A DNA stretch of 64,000 nt from Oscheius sp. JU75 (GCA_037178855.1 JASJZC010000004.1:1178001-1242000), one strand, 5' to 3'; counted from the stretch's first letter, positions 41,129-54,276 are shown. Notes: a model not told the origin generated them from the letters alone. Translations and numbers: made by a program.

Positions 41129-41961
41129 ATGGCTGATGAAGCTGCTGCCAACGGAGGAGGAGAGAAGGAGTATATCAAGTTGAAAGTTGTAGGACAGGTC
41201 AGTCTCCCAGATTTCTTTTTTTATAATGAGGACAGACGGGTCTAGGGTATACCTAAACTGTCTGTTACTCTTTCACAAGGAGGATAGGTTTCTCAGAGTT
41301 GTGGATAGACTCTCGACTCATATTCTTTCCATGAGCCGGGTGTCCTGACTCTCTTGAGAGCGGAGTCCTCGAAGAAAAGTGGTATTATTATTGTGTAGCC
41401 CGGTTTATAGAGAGAGTATTAGTCGAGAAACTATCCTATCCACCCTCTTCCTAGGGAACTTATCCTCTTTGTGTAAGATAACTCCTGAACATTTTCGGTA
41501 CGCTATAGACGTGTGTTCTCTCATTTGTTCGGGAAACAATTCAATATGACTGTTTTGTTCAGTACGAGTCTAGTGGGATTCTTTCAGTATTCGCCTACCG
41601 TTCATATGTCTCTCTGGGCTTAGGGGTTTCGGTCCGAGTGTAATGTATACAGTAAACTATTGGTCAGGACTAGTATCCAAACAGCTTGATAGACTGCCCC
41701 CGTTTGAAAACTGTAGAACCACAAACTGTTTTACTAAAAGTGCGCCTTCAGGACTCGAATGAGGTCCACTTCCGCGTCAAGTACGGAACCTCCATGGGCA
41801 AGCTGAAGAAGTCTTACGCTGACCGAACTGGAGTCAGTGTCGGCTCCCTACGCTTCCTCTTCGACGGGCGTCGTATCGCCGACGAGGACACTCCCAAGTC
41901 TCTTGAAATGGAGGAAGACGACGTCATCGAGGTCTACCAAGAGCAATTGGGAGGATTCTAA
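41129..41961 (+). CDS. smo-1: SUMO, small ubiquitin-like modifier
   Basis: Ubiquitin-like modifier attached to lysines of nuclear proteins. Two exons: 41129-41197 encodes [20 protein letters not shown] plus VGQ, and 41752-41961 encodes [20 protein letters not shown] through [15 protein letters not shown]. Ninety-two residues, nearly identical to C. elegans SMO-1. The double glycine is followed by one phenylalanine, so the precursor must be trimmed by a ULP protease. The single intron (41198-41751, 554 nt) is more than ten times longer than typical introns here. Confidence 0.98.
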
Positions 41962-42432
41962 GAACGAGTACCAGATCCGTGTTTGTTTGAAAGATTCAAC
42001 CAATTCTATTTTTCGATCTCTCTCTCCCAGTCCCGTTTACTATGTATTCAGATACCCAGGTTGGAAATGAAGTCTTTTGGTGATCTGCTTCTTGTATTTT
42101 ATTTCTTTTCTACCCTACTCGGAATGTTTCAGTTCCTTGTGACGATGTTTCATAGGAACGAATGAGGAAGTATTAAAGGTACAGGGGTAGATGGGTAATA
42201 GCCATAAGCACTCGGCAACAGTGATCTCATAGACTACGGATATTGTCTTCCGCCAATCCGCGGGTTATTCAGAGACAGACTTTGATCCAACTGAACAACC
42301 ACGGGCTATGCTAAAACTTCTCTCGATGATAGAATGTTCTCTCTGTACTAATACAGCGTCGGTTCTTGCACATTCATCAGCTCATCGAGGCAAATACACA
42401 TTCATCTTCCCTCTCTCCAGCCCTCATTCCAA
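41962..42432. other. Intergenic region, smo-1 to the chemoreceptor
   Basis: Contains the smo-1 3' UTR and an upstream region for the receptor gene. No gene seen. Confidence 0.5.
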
Positions 42433-43733
42433 ATGTCTCTTTCCTTCATTGACGTTCTGCAATGGACATCCCGGCTTATGATCATTCCATCGACTCTGCT
42501 GACAATCCTCCTCGTCTATATCATCCTGAAAAAGAGTCCAAAAAGCATGTCCCACTACAAGTATATCCTCATTTTCATTACCGTAAGAAGAAGATTGTCA
42601 CCCCCTCATTCAATTTCCAGATGATCTGCTACAACTTTGACTTTGTCGTGTGCTTCGCAGTCGCTCCGAACAATTTCAGCGGAGTCGTTGGAGCTCAGAT
42701 GGTTGGTCCAGTTGCTAGGTTGTTCTCGACTCGTGGATTCTGGCTTGGACTGGCTGTTGCCTTCTCTTTGTGTCTTCAAATCGGCTGTTGTACTCTCGGC
42801 TTTCTCTTCCGAGAGCACGTGGTCACTGGGGAGAGAGATAGTCGTTTCCAGACTTGGATCCGAGCAGCACAATTGCTTCTCTTTGTGGTTTCGGTTTTTG
42901 CGATTGTCCCAGTTTTCTCATTGTCAGTCAACTCGGAACAGGAGACTAGGAGATATCTTCAGAATGTAAGTACCAGTACAACTGGTATTGATTGTTTAGA
43001 TTTCCCTGGTTCCTTGTGAAGGCTGTGCTGTCGTAGTAGTCACGAGACCAGTGACTCTCCAGATCGGAGGCATTTACTCTCTTTTCTATCTACTGATAGT
43101 CTCGACTTTTATTGGAAAGAGCATATACAGGGTTGGTTAAAGAGTAACCGACATAGTGTTTCTCCTTCAGATTACTTCCAGCCTGTCGGATCACAAACAT
43201 ATGAGCATCTCGACGATTAGGCTTCAGAGAATGCTCTTGAAGGCACTCATTTGGCAGGTTGGTGGACAGTATTGTGAGGTATCCTTTCCCGTACCGGCTC
43301 GAATAAGTAACCCAGAGATGGTCGGTCTAAACTTTGAGCTCCCACCGACTCTTATAACTATAGTGCGCACCGACTCTTATAACATACAAGCTGCGTATCG
43401 ATATATTAGTTCCGGTAGCCAATAGTGATGTTTTGAATCTTTTTGAAGCTCTTCCAGACCGCGATGCCCTTCCTCCTCATAATAGTCCCGGTCCTGATCA
43501 TCATCCTTAACCTGGTCATTTTTCCCTACACTCCAGGACTCCGACCCAGCTCTCAGTTCCGTCTGAACATGATGTCGTTGGCCATTGCCACACCGTCTCT
43601 CTTCACAATCACCCACGTAATCTGTGTTCTGTACTTTACAACCCCATACAAAAATTGGCTTTTTCGATGTAGAAGGCATTGTCTTGTCGAGACTTCTTCA
43701 ATCCGGGTCACCACATCATCAATTGTCGAATAA
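42433..43733 (+). CDS. Seven-helix chemoreceptor, Srh/Str-superfamily type
   Basis: Starts MSLSFIDVLQWTSRLMIIPS. Spans in order: STLLTILLVYIILKK, HYKYILIFITMICYNFDFVV, the exon with LAVAFSLCLQIGCCTLGFLF, AQLLLFVVSVFAIVPVFSL, VTLQIGGIYSLFYLLIVSTF, KALIWQTAMPFLLIIVPVLI and SLAIATPSLFTITHVICVLY, with a short tail ending TTSSIVE. SHYKYILIFIT after helix 1 and LQRMLLKALIWQ before helix 6 are typical of nematode Srh/Str receptors, which act mostly in chemosensory neurons. Six exons; the intron at about 43260-43452 is longer and its exact acceptor is uncertain. The subfamily is not fixed. It converges with the DMSR-type receptor 74 bp away. Confidence 0.8.
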
Positions 43734-43807
43734 AACTACTTTATTGTTCTAGTTGAGATCACAATCTGTGAGACCCGAAAAGTTCCGGTAATGTTTGCAC
43801 CCGAAAT

Positions 43808-45743
43808 TTATGGCAAAAGTAGGCGGAGTGACTGCAGGGCCTGGGTGGTAGTTTTCTGCCTTTTTTTCTTACAGAATAGCGCTTTGAATGTTTGTCTGTA
43901 GGTCGAGGACATGCAGCAGTAGAGGATGAAGGATGTGAGACAGTTGACCAAGGAGAGTAGATCCATCAATTCTCCCACATTCACGTAAACCATGGTCCCA
44001 ATATGGGTGGGGTAGATGGCCGAGAGGATTGCCAGAGCACCTAGAAAGTATTTTAGTACCAAAAACTTCAATTACCTTGAGGTAGCTCAGTGCAAAGGAA
44101 GACGACGAGCATGATAATGAGCATCAGGGTGGTCCGGTCCATCGACGCCTTACACTTCTTGTTATTGTTGCTATCTCCTCTTAACAATCGTCTCTTCTCG
44201 GTCATTTCACACAGCTTCCAGATCAGAGCAATTGTGAACCAGAGGATCAGACCACAAGGTAAGGCTTTGAACAGAACACCCGTGATCCAGAGATTGGCTC
44301 TGAACAGTGTGCAGCCATTGATGTCAGTCTCGTCCAATTGCACTGTGTACAGGTTTCCGAGCTGAGAGTTGATTGCTTTCGGGTCGCTAATGACCTTACC
44401 TCAGTCTCATTGCTGCCTAAAACTTCGTTGACCGACACAATTTTGTGGACCATGAGAGTCGGGACGGAGATGATAGAGACCGAGAAGGCTGTGAAGAAGA
44501 AGATGCTTCTGAATAATAGACTCTTGTACCCGGACGATTAACTGACTGTCTTTAGGAGACACAGCATGAGTATAAAGAACTTGACTTACTTGATAGCCCC
44601 ATGATTAATCCATTTGGCGTCCAGTCGATCCAGAGCTGTCCATCTGATATAGGCCATGACCACAGATAGATACAGTGAGACTGTATGCAGAGCTATTGAG
44701 GCCGTCACGTGGACGATTAGGAAGACCAGCCAGGGATACGAGTACCTAAAAGGGATGGAATATCATCAATCGGACGAGAACCTACCCCCAGACGCCTGGA
44801 TCAGTGTTGTCGAAGAGTCGAAACCGGAGAATGTAGACAAGGTAGGAAAGCATAGTGAAGGCGTCGCAACAGGCCATTGCACAGAGAAGAGCGTTGATGA
44901 TGTAGGCTCTCATCGGCCGGCGGCTAAAAGAGAGACAGTTTTTGACTGGGTTTTATGCTGTGTACATCTTCTGATTTGGTCAGTTCAAAGGCATTTCGAC
45001 GCATATTGTCTCTGTCATCCGAAGAGTCACACAGAGAGACGGCTACTATCGCGGCGTTCTTTACCTGCTCCAATGTCGCAGGTGTCGTTTTCCGCATTTC
45101 ACCCTATTTTCATTAGTTCCGTCTCACCTTCTCCCTACAAACCTGTCAGTGTGCGAGTATCTTTGTCAAAACTACCAGGTTTGACATGAACATGAACTAT
45201 GGTTTCTCGTCTGAATCTACGTTGTCAATCTGGTTGGTGGTCCCGATTGACCAGACTTAAACTGACAGATTCACCGATACCATGAGGACAGTCTGTATTC
45301 TAACGGTCCAGACTCTCTACGATCTTTCAGACTCCCCCTATCAAATCATTTTCAACCAAGACTCTCTCAATTCCGTGTGGGAGGATCTGTCTCTCTCACC
45401 TAATTCCATCCTTCAGATCTCAAATTACCAGTCTCTCAACGTGTCATAAGGCTCTGTTTTTACTGATAGTTGATCACTGAGACCTTGGCTAATGGTCAGT
45501 AACGAAATTATCTCTACTTCCTCGGCTTACCTGAGCACGAAGAAGTGCATACTGTTCAGCACGACGCCGACGGAACAGACCACGGCGCAGATGTATCTGT
45601 GGTAAAGGGTATAGGTCCTGGAAAGAGGTTTTGATCAAGAAAAGAAGAAAGACTCACTCATTGAACTGTACAAGGTTCTCGAAGAAGGTAATTGTGGAGT
45701 TATCGGTGAGGTCGAAGAGCGGCGGATCCACATCACACCGCAT
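43808..45743 (-). CDS. Neuropeptide GPCR of the nematode DMSR (myosuppressin receptor-related) type
   Basis: Rhodopsin-like peptide receptor. About seven exons. N-terminus MRCDVDPPLFDLTDNSTITF with an N-glycosylation site, TYTLYHRYICAVVCSVGVVL (TM1), RPMRAYIINALLCAMACCDA (TM2), FLIVHVTASIALHTVSLYLS (TM3), FFFTAFSVSIISVPTLMVHK (TM4), GVLFKALPCGLILWFTIALI (TM5), DRTTLMLIIMLVVFLCTELP with QG (TM6), and LMDLLSLVNCLTSFILYCCM (TM7) before SSTYRQTFKALF. The DRTT-x-ML and TELPQG phrases in TM6 and the N-FILYC in TM7 are hallmarks of the DMSR family; ligands are FMRFamide-like or related peptides. The first large intron (about 44935-45535) is empty of genes. Confidence 0.82.
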
Positions 45744-48631
45744 CTGAAACTGACTACTGAAAAGCTAATCCAGAAGATTCTAGAAGGTACGTTCAGTGTC
45801 TAATAGTGGGAAATTATGGAGGATTCCACCCTTTTCATCTTTGAACGACAAACCCCTGAGGTGAAATTTTTTTAAATATGTATTAGAGAAGAAGCCTTTG
45901 GATCAAGAAGTCTCAAAACAACATCGTCCACTAAGCACAAAACAGTGAATATAAGTGGTCGTGGACATTTGACTATTCCATTTGGTCCCACCCGTAGCGA
46001 ATCGGTGAGAAGCAAACCTAAGGAAGTGGACTGGTAGTTTTAGCTTTTCTCTGGCTATGAGATGGTACGAGGAAATTCAGTGAATCCGAAGACAAACATC
46101 AGCCAATAAAAGGCAAACGAACAGCTGCCCTGGTATTTTTGGAGAGGCGTGAAAATTCAATCAAAGTGGAAGTTGTCTCTCGATCTGCAATCGAAAGTTC
46201 ACGGAGTCAGAAATGATGAAAACAGTGGGGATAATCCAGAGAGTTCGAGGAAAGGAGACGCGTCAACAAACAAATCTAAATTAATTAAGAAAAACATAGG
46301 AGGAGAACAGATTGAGATTACCCTAAAAACACGAGTCCTTATTAGCCAAATAAGGGGTTGGGATCAGGTGGGGGTTCGCGCGGACTAAGGAGATCCTAAC
46401 TAGCCGGTCAAAAGAAGACAGGAAAGCCAATTTTCTGACTTTGTCGTCATGTTTTCGGTCTCAGAAAAGTACGGGAGGTGCGGCTGAGAATGAGGCACGT
46501 ATTATTCACTGATTGGGAGATATGGAAAGGTAGTCAAGCTCGTGATTACAATGATAAACAGAACAACAGTAATCTACTACATTTTGAGTTCATCCGAATT
46601 GGTTCAGGAAAGAAGCTTACTGTCCGAAAAGAGTCCGTCTGTTATACATGTATCCCGGATAACACTTTAAAAATGGCTGTAATTTTTTTTTCTGTCAAGT
46701 AATGTCCACGACAAGAACTAACAGGCCAAGCCAGAAGAAAGGCATCAGTTGCAGTAACAGAAAGACTACTGGGCCTCTCCGCCAGGAGCCAACCGGGTGG
46801 TATCTCTGAATTCAATCGGGTAGAGTTCCTGCCCTGAGCTTCTGGGACAAACTGCCCAAAGACAGAACGGTAAATTGGATTGACAAGTAAAATTTTCTTG
46901 AGACTGGAAAGGATCGAGACTCTGAGTAGATGTCAGGGGAAGACACCAACTGTAAGACCAGAACACCAGTCCTCTCAAGAATGCTAATCAAAAGAGAGAC
47001 CCTCGTTCATAGCCACGAGATTTTCCCAGTCAGCACCTCCTGGGATATGGACCATAAATCATCGATATACACGAGGAATTTTTGGAAGAAAACAGAACAA
47101 TCTCCCCGGAGAGATGAACAGCATCTTTTGATCCCATTTTCCTCAAGAGCTAGGTACCAGAAGAATGTCACAAATTGGCTGCGTCGAGAGAGATAGCGTA
47201 AACAGAGACTGATTTCTAGTCAAACCCGGAGGAACAAGATTGGAGCTGCATGAAAGACGGGGCTTGATTACCTGTCAGTTTTCACATGAATTTTTGAAAT
47301 GGGCGTGAGAGACGTGGGCTGGAGATGGGGGTCACTGGTCATTGAAATATTCAAAAGTCCGAACAGGTGGACAGGCCTTTTTTGTTAATTAATTATTCGG
47401 AAGTCATGACTCCACGAATGGCTCTTGTACTGACAAATCAGATGAAAGTGAGTGAGAATAATAGATTCTAAATAATATTTCGAGCTTTGCTCGAGTTCTG
47501 AAGATTCGAAAGTTTCAACAGGATCCAGTACTTTTGCCAATGATAAGGTGGAACCGAATGTGAGATAGGTTGGTCTACACCGGTCAAGCTCTACAGAAAA
47601 CGATTATTTGAGAGTACTACTGACCCACAGAGTAACTACCAGTTGACTACCTTGTCGTCTCCCAATATTCCAAACACACATGAGAAAATACTCTTCTAAA
47701 CCTGCCGCTGACCGGACTTCTAGTAATACAAGCGGTGACCAGCACTTTCGCGTCAGAAAAAAAAACAGACACCTGTCAGAAAGCACACAGAACATATTTT
47801 GTTCTCCCCTAGTAGTCTCGCGCTGATTTCACAAACAAAGTGACAAGAGAATTGTGTTAAAGGACAATGAATTACTTCTAGGAACTACTGGATACAAAGA
47901 GATAGACGAGGATGTGGTTCTAGTCCACGATGGATGTGGGCAAATAGACGTGGTGTTACCGGAAATAGTGCTCCCCGAATGTGTCAACTGTTCCTTATAA
48001 GATTCCTTAAAATGAGACTAATCTACTCGAGTCGGACACATTCTGCACGCTAACTATCCGCGGACCAAAAGACCGAAAGAAAAATCTAGAAAAGAGAGGG
48101 GGAACACCTAAAAGTCTACCCGAAAAAGTTCGAGAGGAAGTGTCAAGAAGTTTGGACAAAGAGAGGCACGCGATGAGCGCCAATTAGCTCCGAATCTTGG
48201 TCCGATCTCTAGAAAAGAGAGACGCATAAATACCAAGAAGAGGCGACAAATTCGAATCACCTCTCCTCTGGAAACGGGAGATCAAGGATCGAGCCTCTTG
48301 GAAATTCATGAGAGGTGATTGAATTGACTTTGCCGGAAGAATGAGACCAAAAAACAGGAACAATTTAACAGATTGTCTCTTTTACATGTTTTGGCGCGTT
48401 CCAATATGTTGACCGGATACTTCCGGGCTTGTTTTGCGAGTCGCGAGCATCTGGAACGCCTGATTCACATCTGGCATATCAGAGGTACTAGTTTTCATAA
48501 AGTCGACGTAGATATAACACATGTCTTTTTTCCTTGACTTGGCCACACGTCTGACCGTTCTTATGAAAGACAGGTGCTTGACTCTGGCGGAAAGAGTAAG
48601 AGTTCAAAAGACAAGAGACATGTTTTGCTCT

Positions 48632-48675
48632 CCACTGTATTATTCTATGAAGGCCAGATGAAGGGACGGCTTTCC
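48632..48675. repeat. 44-bp direct repeat, left copy
   Basis: Begins CCACTGTATTATTCTATGAA and ends GACGGCTTTCC; identical to 48899-48942, 267 bp downstream. Confidence 0.95.
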
Positions 48676-48898
48676 TTCTTTACTTTCTCTTGTGGAAAAT
48701 ATTCAAAGGCAACAGTGAACTGGAGTAAAAAAAAGTGGAGAAGGAATTGAACCAACGATTGACTAGGTATTAATCCACCAATGCAACCGTCTCAACGAGT
48801 CCGAATACAGCCTTCCTCACGAGCCGGAATGTCAGAAGACCGGTAATTAGCGACGTTGAACTCGTTGGAATTAAAAAAGAAGGTGGGTAGATCGTCCA

Positions 48899-48942
48899 CC
48901 ACTGTATTATTCTATGAAGGCCAGATGAAGGGACGGCTTTCC
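48899..48942. repeat. 44-bp direct repeat, right copy
   Basis: Exact copy of 48632-48675 in the same orientation. Confidence 0.95.
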
Positions 48943-50850
48943 AGGAAGGAAACTGGGCCACAGACCGAAGGTACCTAGTCATACGTGAAGAAACAAAGTA
49001 GAATTGAACTGACTCGTCCTATCAAAAAAAATAACTATTCCAAATGTCTGAAAGCCTAAAAGTTGGGACGATCGGGTAAGGCATGGAGAAAGTGAAATAA
49101 GGGCACTCTGCAACTCCCAGAGAGCTTTGAAGTATTTCAAGATGTTTTTAAAGAACTGATAGAGCAATCTCTTTCCATAGTGCTTGGGTGGGAGTATAAG
49201 ATTTTAAGCCCGGAAGTGAGTATATTCTCGTCTCAAGGATATGAAAGACCACACACCCTAAGAAGACAAATAGCTTCCCAAGTGGGATCCCCGATTAGTC
49301 AGCTCTTCTGACAGCTGGCACGAGTCAAAACTGCCGGTTATCTGATGCTAAATATGTCAGACGGTTCCTTGGGGAAATTTAGTGGGTTTTTTTTTCGGGA
49401 ATCCGATCTCTGAAAGTTTCGACGTCAGTGTGTGGAACAATCGAAAATTCAAAAGTTGGCGCCCTTTGAATAATTGAAAGGTTGGATCAAATTAGACGGA
49501 ACGATGTAGCAATTGGGAAATAGGGTGCGGTGAAAGAGAGATATTGTCTGGCTAGGTGAGTGACAAGTAGTTGGGAATTAGACGAGGAGTGAAACGGAAA
49601 TAGTCGGAGTGAGTCAAAATATAGACAGAGTTTTTGGGAGATACCTATTAGTTCATTCTGAGCTACCCAACAACCTCAGGAGACAACAACAGTAGGAAAG
49701 AGTTACTCGACCTGCCTCATTCAGCCTATTCTGGAATGCTGAGGAACAGGTAATCGCGCTGGGGGAGGGGAGTCTATTGTATACCAACCCTCCCAGTTTC
49801 TTTCAAACTTCTGAGTCTCAGTAGGCAGAAACGCGTAGAGATGAGTCGAGAATCATTATTCTATCTAAAACCTAAAACATCGTCTCCACATATTAGAGGA
49901 GCTTGAGAGTCTTTGGAATGCTCAAACGTTTCGGTCAAAGGATTGCAAAAGATGAGAATGAGTCCTGTCTAGACCAGTTTAAAGAACAGAGATACAGGAA
50001 GTGTTTGGAAGAGAGGGTGGAAGTGGCCACTCTCTCCTGCAACTATCAAGAGAAAAAAGTGAACTGCTGAACTGGCAGTTGGCGAGGAGATATCCGATAC
50101 TTATCCTCATAACATACTCGTTAGTCGTTTTCTCTCCAATGACTGGCCAGAGCTTACCTTCGGCAGAGACCCGTTGCCCGTGGCAGGGTCCATTAGATTG
50201 GAGTGGACAGAAGAAGGAGGAGGTCCCCCGGAGGTGATGAATTCGCGCCCACCCTTTGAAGGGACGTCAGCCCCCTTCACAATTTTGCAGACGGGTAGGA
50301 TGACCGTTAATCTTGTCGAAGGGTCACTATTGAGACGAGTGGGTGAGATGAGAAGACGAGAGCAAAAACCTTGACTACTTCTAGACGAGAGCCAGCATAG
50401 ACCAGTGATTATTTCAGATTTGGAATGGGGAGTCTGAACTTGTGAGAAATCGTGGATAAGAACAATAGCGCGGACAACAGACAGGAACGTGAAAACAGAC
50501 TGTTGGTCCTACAATTGGAACAGAACATAGGACTGGGTACAGGTAATATGGGAACAGAATACACAGAACAGTAGCACGCCACAGGATGTGCGTGCGGTAG
50601 GAGCAGAGAACGTGTCTAGTGACTAGGACATAAGAGGATGTTAGAAAACAGGCAGAGGGAGGATAGAAACTATGGGACATGGATGAACATGGGGCAAGAT
50701 TCTGCTGGGGCAACACATGCTCAGAAAACTAGACTGAAACTAGGAGAACAAAACATGCATAACATGCAGGGCTTCTATACCCGCAGCTTTGAAACATAGT
50801 TTCAGCGGTAGCACAATAATCAGTAGATGCATGAACAGATTCTGACCAAT

Positions 50851-51061
50851 CTCGGAAAGCAAGAAATGTGAAAATATCTCTACTATCCGTCAGACGAACT
50901 TTGTCGGAGAAAGATTTAGGCGCACGATCAGAGCACTATCAATCTTCTCTCGTGACTCGAGGGTTTACAAAACCTGTACCAAACACCATAGTGGATTCAA
51001 GATTCCGCTCTTGTGAAATAGATAGACAGTAGAGATACTTTCACATTTCTTGCTTTCCGAG
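50851..51061. mobile_element. MITE-like element with 34-bp terminal inverted repeats
   Basis: CTCGGAAAGCAAGAAATGTG with its continuation (50851-50884) is the reverse complement of 51028-51061 with one mismatch. The 211-bp unit has no coding frame. Target-site duplications are not evident. A non-autonomous DNA transposon is the simplest reading. Confidence 0.85.
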
Positions 51062-52035
51062 GTTTTCAGAAGAATCGAATCATCCGAATAAGCTATGGAA
51101 CGAGGAGGCAAGCGGCTATTTGTACTGTGATGCTGTTGGAATCTTCGATAAGGTCAGAAAATGTCCATACTGATTGTTTTCCTATCGTTATAACCAAATT
51201 TCAAAGCTCCTTGTTTTCCAAGTCATTCTGTTCTGTCCCATGTCAACTATCCCGTTAGTCCTAATAGTCCCACACCTTAAGTCACAGAAAAAAGAGCCAC
51301 GAAAATTGTCGTGGTCTGTGGTTCCAGAGACCTCACTTCCTCATTATCTGTAATTACTGGGTCCCGTCAGGGGAGAGACACAACAAGAGATCAAAATCGG
51401 AGGGGTTTTTCTCAGGTCTATCAACTGCAAAAAAAAGACCGGTAAAGAGAAGGAAGTTTGGCCGATGGGATTCGGTTATGAGTTGGCGCGTTTTGCATGA
51501 ATCGAGTTAACCATGTCCATCTGGACGGCAATTTTCCTAAGCAAGAGAAAAGACTAATTGGTATAGAGTCTGAGGTCAATTATCCATGTGGGAGTAGAGT
51601 AGATCTTTGCCATGGGAAACAAGCTCTCTCTATTTTGTGTTGGTTTGCTGCACCTCGACATAACTAAGCGCCTCAGGAGTGCTATAGATATTCGTTCGAA
51701 TTTTCGTGCGCCCTACACGTTTCTCCCTGGGGAAGACATGAAGCAAATATACGCTTGCGAATATGGCCGGTGCGCCGAAGTCTAGGAAGGAGAGAGAGAG
51801 AGGGGCCCTTTGGGTCTGGTAGACGATTAGGTGACTGGAAAGTAGTAGAAAGGACTGCCCGGTAAGTAGTTAGACATTGTTCTGTACTGGGAAAGGCACA
51901 GTCGAGAAGGACAATAGTCAGAACCAGACGGTCTGTAAATGATCTGCAGAGAAGCTGTGAGGCTTGAGAGATAGGGCACAATGTTCCAGATTGGATAAAG
52001 GGGATATCTGATGCTGTTGTCAAAATCAAGAGAGT

Positions 52036-52990
52036 AGTCAGCTGACACATACTCTCTATCTGAAGGCCCCCTACGCGAACCCCTATTCACGACAATCGTC
52101 TCCAGCGCCACTTCAATGAGCACATTATTCCTCCAGGCAACCTCAATTCAATTGCCAAAGTTCGAGATGCGGAGAGGAAACGTATAGAGCAAGAATTGAC
52201 TACGGGGCTCTCATTAGAAGGACGCTCTCTGATTACTACTAACAGTGGTCAGTTCTATTTCAGGGTGTGAAAATAACGGAGAGAGAGCACGTGCTGGAGA
52301 ACCTGATAAGGAGTCGTCGTGGAGGTGTAAGTATGCCATTAAACCGAAAGAGACAAAAGAGCAACCTCCATTTCCTCTTCCAAGTTCCTGTTCAGTTATG
52401 ATGGAACGCTTGGTCGGTCTGATTGTCATTCTAATCTCATGCTAAATGCTCGGGAAGGGCAAAAAAGTCAAGACTTCAAAAGTCACGTTCTGTTATTATG
52501 GTTCATCTTTCTGCAAGAGCCTAATTGCCCTTTGCACCCAATGATCCAAGGCTGTGAACTAAAACTTTTTTTTTTTCGAAAAGATACTCAATCCGGACCA
52601 TATCAGTGCAGGACTTCAACGAGAACTGCTTGCCCCTAAACGAGTCAGCTAAAAAGAAGATGATCGTATTGAAGGTAAATCTGAACCCGAACAACAAGGT
52701 TCTTCATATGTAGATGTGGGAAGACGAGCGAAGATAAGAGTTCCAAGTCCTGGACGAAACCTACAGAGAAAAGCGGGAGGAATCGACCAGATGAACTCGG
52801 TCATTGGAATGGCCGACGAAGACTGGAAAGAATTCCGTTGGAATATCATCAAATTACACTGGGAAAATAAGGATCAGTTCTTCACTCTGCTAGAAAGAAT
52901 CGAGTTGGAACAAAGACATCCAGAGGCGACTTTAGCTCCACCGATACGATGCTGTATCCCCTGTCATTGTAGGGTCCCCGGGATCGACCT
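52036..52990 (+). pseudogene. Decayed or unassembled coding region, family unknown
   Basis: Several adjacent short frames read like protein but do not join cleanly: RPPTRTPIHDNRLQRHFNEH with IIPPGNLNSIAKVRDAERKR (52062-52200), ITEREHVLENLIRSRRGG (about 52270-52330), QDFNENCLPLNESAKKKMIV (52610-52675), FQVLDETYREKREEST (about 52742-52790) and then, one frame over, MADEDWKEFRWNIIKLHWEN with KDQFFTLLERIELEQRHPE (52805-52930). Frameshifts or stops separate the pieces. Either a gene whose exons I could not connect or a relic. Confidence 0.4.
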
Positions 52991-54011
52991 TCATGTTTGA
53001 CGTTTAACCTGTCTTGACGATTTTTAGTGTAACGATAAATCTCTCGCCCCGAATCCGTCAAAAATTTTCCCTGACAATATCATTTCGCCCGTCGTTCTCT
53101 CTGTTTTGCTGTACCCGTTCACCTTCTCTCATTAGCTTCCATAGAAAGAGAGGGAAATCTCTCAAATAGACCTGCTGTTTATCAGCTTCATGATTCTGGA
53201 AAATTCGTACTCGCTCTCCTTTTCCCATAGCCCTTTCGTTCACCAGTCTGTCCTCCAGTCTCTTCCATATCTATTCAAAACAGAGCGTCAGTCATCTTTG
53301 CCTAATCCTGCCTTGACTCAGAACTCACAAGACGTCCAGACCATCTTTGAGATATGGATTTCAGAGCGAGCGAGTCACACTTCTTCCCATGTCCAGGGAC
53401 GAAGTTGACGCGGCATTCCCAATGTCCAATCTCTTTTGAGAGAGGGAGAAAAGTGGCTAATTAGGTCGGAATACAAAGCAACACAATCCTGTGTTTTGTA
53501 TGTCTTTCCAGACCACTTTCTCATGCTCTTCTGACTTTTTGCTAATCAGAACCCAAGCTTGTCAGTTGTATGAGACAAAGAAGCTATCAGTTTACAAGAG
53601 ACTAAGTTCATACAATACCGAAGAACATTTGATGCAGGTTTGTCCCAAAATCTGAAGGAAGCTTTCGTAACCCGTAAAGCAGATAGAACCGCATCCAGTC
53701 TAACCCATTAAGAATAGTACGGTATTTCGCCTAACAGAAGTCCACAGAATCCCTATAGTTTACAGTGAGGTCTACCGCTTTTTAAGGAGTTCGAAGTACT
53801 TAGAGGGACACGGTCATGGATGGGGGAACGCGTTTTTAAATCGGGTCCCGCGACGAACTCCGCTCCGCTTTTTTCACGGCATTTTTGACGTCGAAGTAGA
53901 CGTTTCTAGGGTAGTTTTTGGGGACTGAGCCGATTGAACACACTTAAAAACCGAGAAAAGGGGTTAAAATACCAAAAAAAAAAGAAGCAAAAAACACATT
54001 TTGAACGAAGC

Positions 54012-54040
54012 TCGTGACGGGACCCATCTACCAAAATTGT
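54012..54040. repeat. Dispersed repeat, partial copy
   Basis: TCGTGACGGGACCCATCTAC repeats the beginning of the element at 18802. Confidence 0.5.
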
Positions 54041-54276
54041 TCCGTCGTCCCCTCATCCCCTCACAGTGAGTGTCCCTTTAATTCGGTTGTATTAACTATC
54101 ATTCATTTTAGTTCTTTTGGTCTCCTGTGTCCATTCTTCTCTCAAACTCTCCTCTCACTTACTATTACCTTTCTGTTCTCAAAGATCCTCCCAATGAACT
54201 GACTCTCCGATAATGAAGTCTTCTCACCCATACTTATCCATGTTTACTCCTGCGTAATCAGTGTCCATTGACAGAG

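Larger units (their letters stand above)
45744..54276. other. Large gene-poor region with repeats
   Basis: More than 8 kb with no intact gene. It contains a 44-bp direct repeat (48632-48675 and 48899-48942), a MITE-like element (50851-51061), a decayed coding stretch (52036-52990) and homopolymer-rich repeat sequence near 53800-54040. Open frames such as 46149-46388, 50414-50716 and 51682-52123 have no domains or splice context. Confidence 0.6.

Noticed and set aside
44656-45189. 177-codon forward frame opposite the DMSR-type receptor
   Set aside because: It spans exons and the first large intron of the reverse-strand receptor; composition and position indicate a shadow.
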